Origin: CAJXMH01 sp040220135
GTDB taxonomy: Bacteria > Bacteroidota > Bacteroidia > Flavobacteriales_E > Vicingaceae
Assembly: GCA_040220135.1 (NCBI GenBank)
Contig: JAVJTT010000024.1
Span: forward strand, 372,001-436,000
Direction of reading: 5' to 3'
DNA length: 64,000 nt
Below, in pieces: positions 60,607-64,000 of the stretch; position 1 is the stretch's first letter, and each line of letters begins with the position of its first letter. The notes beneath the pieces were generated by a model. The model ran no database searches. It saw only the letters and a list, made by a program, of their open reading frames with translations, and was not told the DNA's origin. Position numbers and translations under genes: made by a program.

Positions 60607-62943
60607 ATGAGCAAAGCAAAAATACTTTACGTTGATGATGAAATCGGAAACTTGAAAGTTTTCGAAAGGCTGTTTCGAAGAACTTATGACATCACCATAG
60701 AGGAAAGCGCAAAAGTGGCGCTTCAAAAGTATCAGGCAGATGAGTTTGACCTTTTAGTTTCAGATCAAAAGATGCCTCATGTTGATGGTGTTCAGTTTCT
60801 GAAGACAATGAAAGATAGAGCTAGCAGGAGTATCCCAACTATTTTGCTCTCTGCTTACAGTGAAGTTGAGGTTTTAAAAGAAGCGATCAATCAGACTAAG
60901 ATCGACCAATTTGTTAGTAAGCCTTTTGATGCTGCTAACCTAGAGTCTATTATTGACTTGCTTTTAAAAGAAAATAAGCTTAAAAAGGCCAATGAGGCAT
61001 ACAAAGCAAACTTAGAGGTAAGCGAAAATAAGTACCGTGCGATTTTCAACAACATGGCCGAGGTATGGGCGCGTATTTCTTTAGATGGAGAAGTATTGTT
61101 GGTTAATCCTGCGGTAAAAGATCATTTGGGTTATGAACCGGATGAGATAATCGGAACTTCAGTTCTACAGCTATACAACAATGCCAAAGAGCGTGAAGGG
61201 TTGTTAGCTAAAGCATTGGTTTCGAAAGAACCCATTCGATTTACAAAAAAAATTCCAACAAAAAGCGGGAATTACAAATTGTTTAGCACTACTACAGTAG
61301 CCACTTTCAATGATAAAGGAGAACCACAAGCTTTTGAAAGCTTATTGCGAGATGTCACAGAAGAGACGAAACTGAGACAAGAGCTAAAACAGCGAAATAC
61401 CCTAATTCAGGAGTCGCAAAAGATGGCACACTTTGGCAATTTGGAGTGGAAACCCAGCCATAAGTTCATTAAACTTTCAGAGACGCTGGCTCGCATTCTC
61501 AAATTAGATCCAAACTTCTGTGATAGACTTTTGTATGTTCAATTTCTAAAATTTTTCCATCCTGAAGACAGAGAACAGCTTAAATCAGTTTTTGAAAGGG
61601 CAGTAAAAAACAGAAAAAGCTTTGGTTTAGACCTTCGTTATCAGACCACTAAAGGTGAAATGGGCTTTATGCGCATCTGGGGAAATGTAGTTCAATTAGA
61701 GGGCCCAGATGGTTTGTATGATAGCTTGGTTGCAGCCTGTATGGATGTTACCAAAGAAGAGCAACAAAGGCATAAGTTGATTGAAAGTAAAAAAGACTTT
61801 GAATTACTTTCGGAAGAGTCACCAAGTTATATTTTTAGATTAAATAAACAGCTAAAATTGGTCTATGCCAACAGCAAAGCTTACAGTTTGCTCAAAGGGG
61901 TGAAAAAAGAAGGGAATACAGCCTTAGAAAGTTTAGACTTAGATTTTAAAAACCGAATAAATAAAGCTTCTGAGGCAGTATTCAAAGACGAAGAAAGCAA
62001 AACCATAGAACTGTTTAATCCCGAAGCCAACTTACTTCCCCGTTGGTTGAATGTTTCCTTTAGTCCGATTCGGAAAGCAGGTGTTGTTACAGACATTCTG
62101 ATGATAATAAGGGATATTACCAAGGTTAAAGAGGCTGAGATTTTGCTTCGAGACATGAACAAGCAGCTCGAGGAGAAAGTAAAAGAGAGAACGAAACAAT
62201 TAGAAAGCACCAAAAAAGATCTTGAAGAGGCTTATCAGAAAGAGAAAAAATTAAGTGAGATGAAGTCGCAGTTTGTCGCTACCGCTTCCCATCAATTTAG
62301 AACACCACTAACGGTTATTCAGTCTAGCATGGGTTTACTAGACTTGTATTTGCAGAAAAATGGAAGCCCTGAATTACAGAAAAAATATGAAGTAGTTGCC
62401 AATCGAGTGACTACTGAAATTGAGCGGATGACGGAATTGATGGATGATGTATTGGTCTTAGGCAAAAAAGACAATGGAAAGCTAGATGTTAACCTGAATG
62501 AAATTGATCCACTAGAAGTTATTGAAAAGTTAGTTCATCGGTTTAATCAGATCCAGAATGGGGCAAGGCAAATTGAATTTAAAGTAGAGGGAGAAAAGCG
62601 AAGAGTCAAAACAGATACGAAGGTTTTAGAAAACATATTAGCAAATTTGATTTCTAATGCTTTCAAATACTCTGAAAATAGTTTAAAAAATCCTACATTG
62701 GAATGTCGATTTAATCCTGATGACATTGAGATGGTGGTAACAGATTATGGCATAGGCATACCCGAAAAAGATAAGGAGCAGATTTTTGAGCCCTTTTTTC
62801 GATCAGAAAACGTTAAAGACATAAACGGAACGGGATTGGGTATGGCAATTGTTAAGACCTATACAGAACTTATAAACTCTTCTATTGAGTTGAATAGTGA
62901 GGAAGGACAGGGAACATCATTCACGCTTACTTTAAATGCTTAA
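60607..62943 (+). CDS. Receiver-PAS histidine kinase (REC-PAS x3-HisKA-HATPase)
   Basis: A 778-residue protein. The receiver (residues 1-120, phospho-Asp53 in LLVSDQKMP) is followed by three PAS domains (about 140-260, 265-395, 400-520), a coiled coil, phospho-His in ATASHQFRTPLTV and an ATPase domain with VTDYGIGIPEKD and GTGLGMAIVKTY. The HQFRTPL form marks a common Bacteroidota subgroup. It lies 26 bases after the previous kinase and three bases before the LytTR regulator. Confidence 0.94.
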   Translation: MSKAKILYVDDEIGNLKVFERLFRRTYDITIEESAKVALQKYQADEFDLLVSDQKMPHVDGVQFLKTMKDRASRSIPTILLSAYSEVEVLKEAINQTKIDQFVSKPFDAANLESIIDLLLKENKLKKANEAYKANLEVSENKYRAIFNNMAEVWARISLDGEVLLVNPAVKDHLGYEPDEIIGTSVLQLYNNAKEREGLLAKALVSKEPIRFTKKIPTKSGNYKLFSTTTVATFNDKGEPQAFESLLRDVTEETKLRQELKQRNTLIQESQKMAHFGNLEWKPSHKFIKLSETLARILKLDPNFCDRLLYVQFLKFFHPEDREQLKSVFERAVKNRKSFGLDLRYQTTKGEMGFMRIWGNVVQLEGPDGLYDSLVAACMDVTKEEQQRHKLIESKKDFELLSEESPSYIFRLNKQLKLVYANSKAYSLLKGVKKEGNTALESLDLDFKNRINKASEAVFKDEESKTIELFNPEANLLPRWLNVSFSPIRKAGVVTDILMIIRDITKVKEAEILLRDMNKQLEEKVKERTKQLESTKKDLEEAYQKEKKLSEMKSQFVATASHQFRTPLTVIQSSMGLLDLYLQKNGSPELQKKYEVVANRVTTEIERMTELMDDVLVLGKKDNGKLDVNLNEIDPLEVIEKLVHRFNQIQNGARQIEFKVEGEKRRVKTDTKVLENILANLISNAFKYSENSLKNPTLECRFNPDDIEMVVTDYGIGIPEKDKEQIFEPFFRSENVKDINGTGLGMAIVKTYTELINSSIELNSEEGQGTSFTLTLNA

Positions 62944-62946
62944 TAG

Positions 62947-63699
62947 ATGGAAGCAAAAATTCTGCTAATCGAAGATGAAAAAAATATTTTAGAGACCTTG
63001 AAAGAGGTTTTAGAACTGTCAGACTACCAAGTGTTTACTGCTACAAACGGTCGAGAAGGGTTTACCGCAATCATGGAAGAAAAGCCCGACTTAGTGCTTT
63101 GTGATGTAAGCATGCCCGAAATAGATGGCTTTACCTTATTGAAAACCATTAATCAAAAGCTAGACTATGCCCACCGTCCAGTATTTTTATTTTTAACGGC
63201 TCGGGTAGATGCCATGGAAATTCGAAAAGGCATGAATTTGGGCGCAGATGATTATATCTTGAAACCATTTGAAACCAGTGACGTCTTGGATGCAATTAAA
63301 TTGCGTTTGGAAAAGCGTCAGCAAATGGATGCAGTAAAGATGGAATCAAAAAGTGAATCCAAACAAAGCCAAAACGATAAGCTATCTATTCCCAGTGGTG
63401 AAGGCGTGCGTTTTGAAAAGTTTAAAAACATTCTATACTGTTCGGCAGACCGGGCTTATTGCAATTTTCACCTGATTGATAAGAAGTCAATCATGGTATC
63501 TAAACCCATGAAAGAGTTTGAAGAAGAACTTTTAAAACACGACTTTTTTAAGGTTCATAAATCGACCATTGTTAATTTACAACATATTGTAAAGTATGAA
63601 CGTGGAGCTGGAGGTAGCTTAGAACTCAGTGATGGAACAAAGGTGGGTGTTTCAACTCGACGAAAAGATGACCTTTTAGACTTGCTTACCGAACGCTAA
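62947..63699 (+). CDS. LytTR-type response regulator
   Basis: A 250-residue protein. The receiver (1-120) has phospho-Asp53 (LVLCDVSMPEIDG) and Lys in DYILKPFE. A charged Ser/Lys linker follows (about 130-145), then a LytTR DNA-binding domain with FFKVHKSTIVNLQHIVKYE near residue 210. It is the only clear DNA-binding output of the cluster within the window. Confidence 0.95.
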   Translation: MEAKILLIEDEKNILETLKEVLELSDYQVFTATNGREGFTAIMEEKPDLVLCDVSMPEIDGFTLLKTINQKLDYAHRPVFLFLTARVDAMEIRKGMNLGADDYILKPFETSDVLDAIKLRLEKRQQMDAVKMESKSESKQSQNDKLSIPSGEGVRFEKFKNILYCSADRAYCNFHLIDKKSIMVSKPMKEFEEELLKHDFFKVHKSTIVNLQHIVKYERGAGGSLELSDGTKVGVSTRRKDDLLDLLTER

Positions 63700-63804
63700 A
63701 CCGTATTTTTCTTCTATTGGTAAGAAATTGTTGACGTAGGGAAGTTCTCACCTTCTTTACTGCTACAACCCTAATAGTTTTGTTCTGTATTTAATTTTAA
63801 AAGC

Positions 63805-64000
63805 ATGGACAAAATATTACTAATAGAAGATGAAAAGAACGTTAGAGAGCCCATTCGGGAAACTCTAAACCTTTGTAACTATGATGTAATTGAAGCCGAA
63901 CATGGCAAGGACGGATTAGAAAAAGCAAAGCAACAATTGTTTGACTTGGTTCTTTGTGATGTAATGATGCCTCAGATGAATGGCCTAGAAACACTAGAAG
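63805..64000 (+). CDS. Receiver-domain protein, cut by the right edge
   Basis: Sixty-five residues are visible from MDKILLIEDEKNV to the edge. They form the first half of a receiver domain with phospho-Asp52 (LVLCDVMMPQMNG) and the acidic pair at residues 8-9. It resembles the start of the LytTR regulator upstream and may be its paralogue. Whether it ends as a response regulator or goes on into a kinase cannot be seen. The 105-base gap upstream may hold a promoter. Confidence 0.9.
   Translation, partial: MDKILLIEDEKNVREPIRETLNLCNYDVIEAEHGKDGLEKAKQQLFDLVLCDVMMPQMNGLETLE

Overview
The window looks like a chromosomal segment of a member of the Bacteroidota, most likely a marine-type Flavobacteriales lineage. 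The signs are a type IX secretion (T9SS) sorting domain on a serine protease, a PorP/SprF-like protein beside a gliding-motility-type C-terminal domain, a TonB receptor paired with a Bacteroidota-type lipoprotein, many lipobox lipoproteins, and TAnnTTTG-like -7 promoter boxes. I see no phage, CRISPR array or intact insertion sequence.

Layout. Positions 1-1050 hold the C-terminal part of an OmpA-family envelope protein. Positions 1051-2150 are a tRNA scrapyard: intact tRNA-Arg(TCT) and tRNA-Asp(GTC), several tRNA fragments interrupted by hairpin repeats, and a small GIY-YIG nuclease gene whose last codons lie inside the tRNA-Arg gene. A cold-shock gene follows, then the minus-strand thrS-infC-rpmI-rplT operon, in which infC appears to start at AUA. 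Positions 6150-12445 carry envelope genes, including two M1-type metallopeptidases around a DUF6702-type protein. Positions 12465-17172 carry a putative metal-acquisition group (His/Cys micro-protein, TonB receptor, partner lipoprotein, a longer lipoprotein that repeats the partner's domain) and two micro-lipoproteins too short for usual gene calling. Positions 17180-29758 hold a T9SS serine protease, an alpha/beta hydrolase, tsaD, a TamB-like giant protein, a glycosyltransferase, a PAP2 phosphatase, a UbiA/MqnP-type prenyltransferase and lipoamide dehydrogenase.

Positions 30015-39494 form a seven-gene co-directional cluster: GABA-type aminotransferase, nitrilase-family amidase, VOC protein, Orn/Lys/Arg decarboxylase, ATP-grasp ligase, C45 Ntn acyltransferase/hydrolase and aldehyde dehydrogenase. 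Together they read like an unorthodox, ligase-plus-amidase polyamine or amino-acid route, comparable in logic to the Puu pathway but built from other enzyme families. Positions 39733-42839 hold a two-component system with an associated membrane protein and a small protein resembling the Rhodococcus Vap family. A mannosyltransferase-like protein, a lipoprotein with paired domains, an SPFH protein and a RimK-AspA/AstE pair follow.

Positions 49697-56917 encode a PKD-rich giant adhesin-like protein, a small protein that carries the gliding-type C-terminal domain with its own signal peptide, and a PorP/SprF protein, as one minus-strand operon. The domain boundary suggests that the first two genes come from the fission of one gene. 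From 57067 to the right edge is a run of signalling genes in which every product has a receiver domain: three histidine kinases, a LytTR regulator and a truncated receiver protein.

All family names rest on motif recognition from the translated sequence. No search was run.
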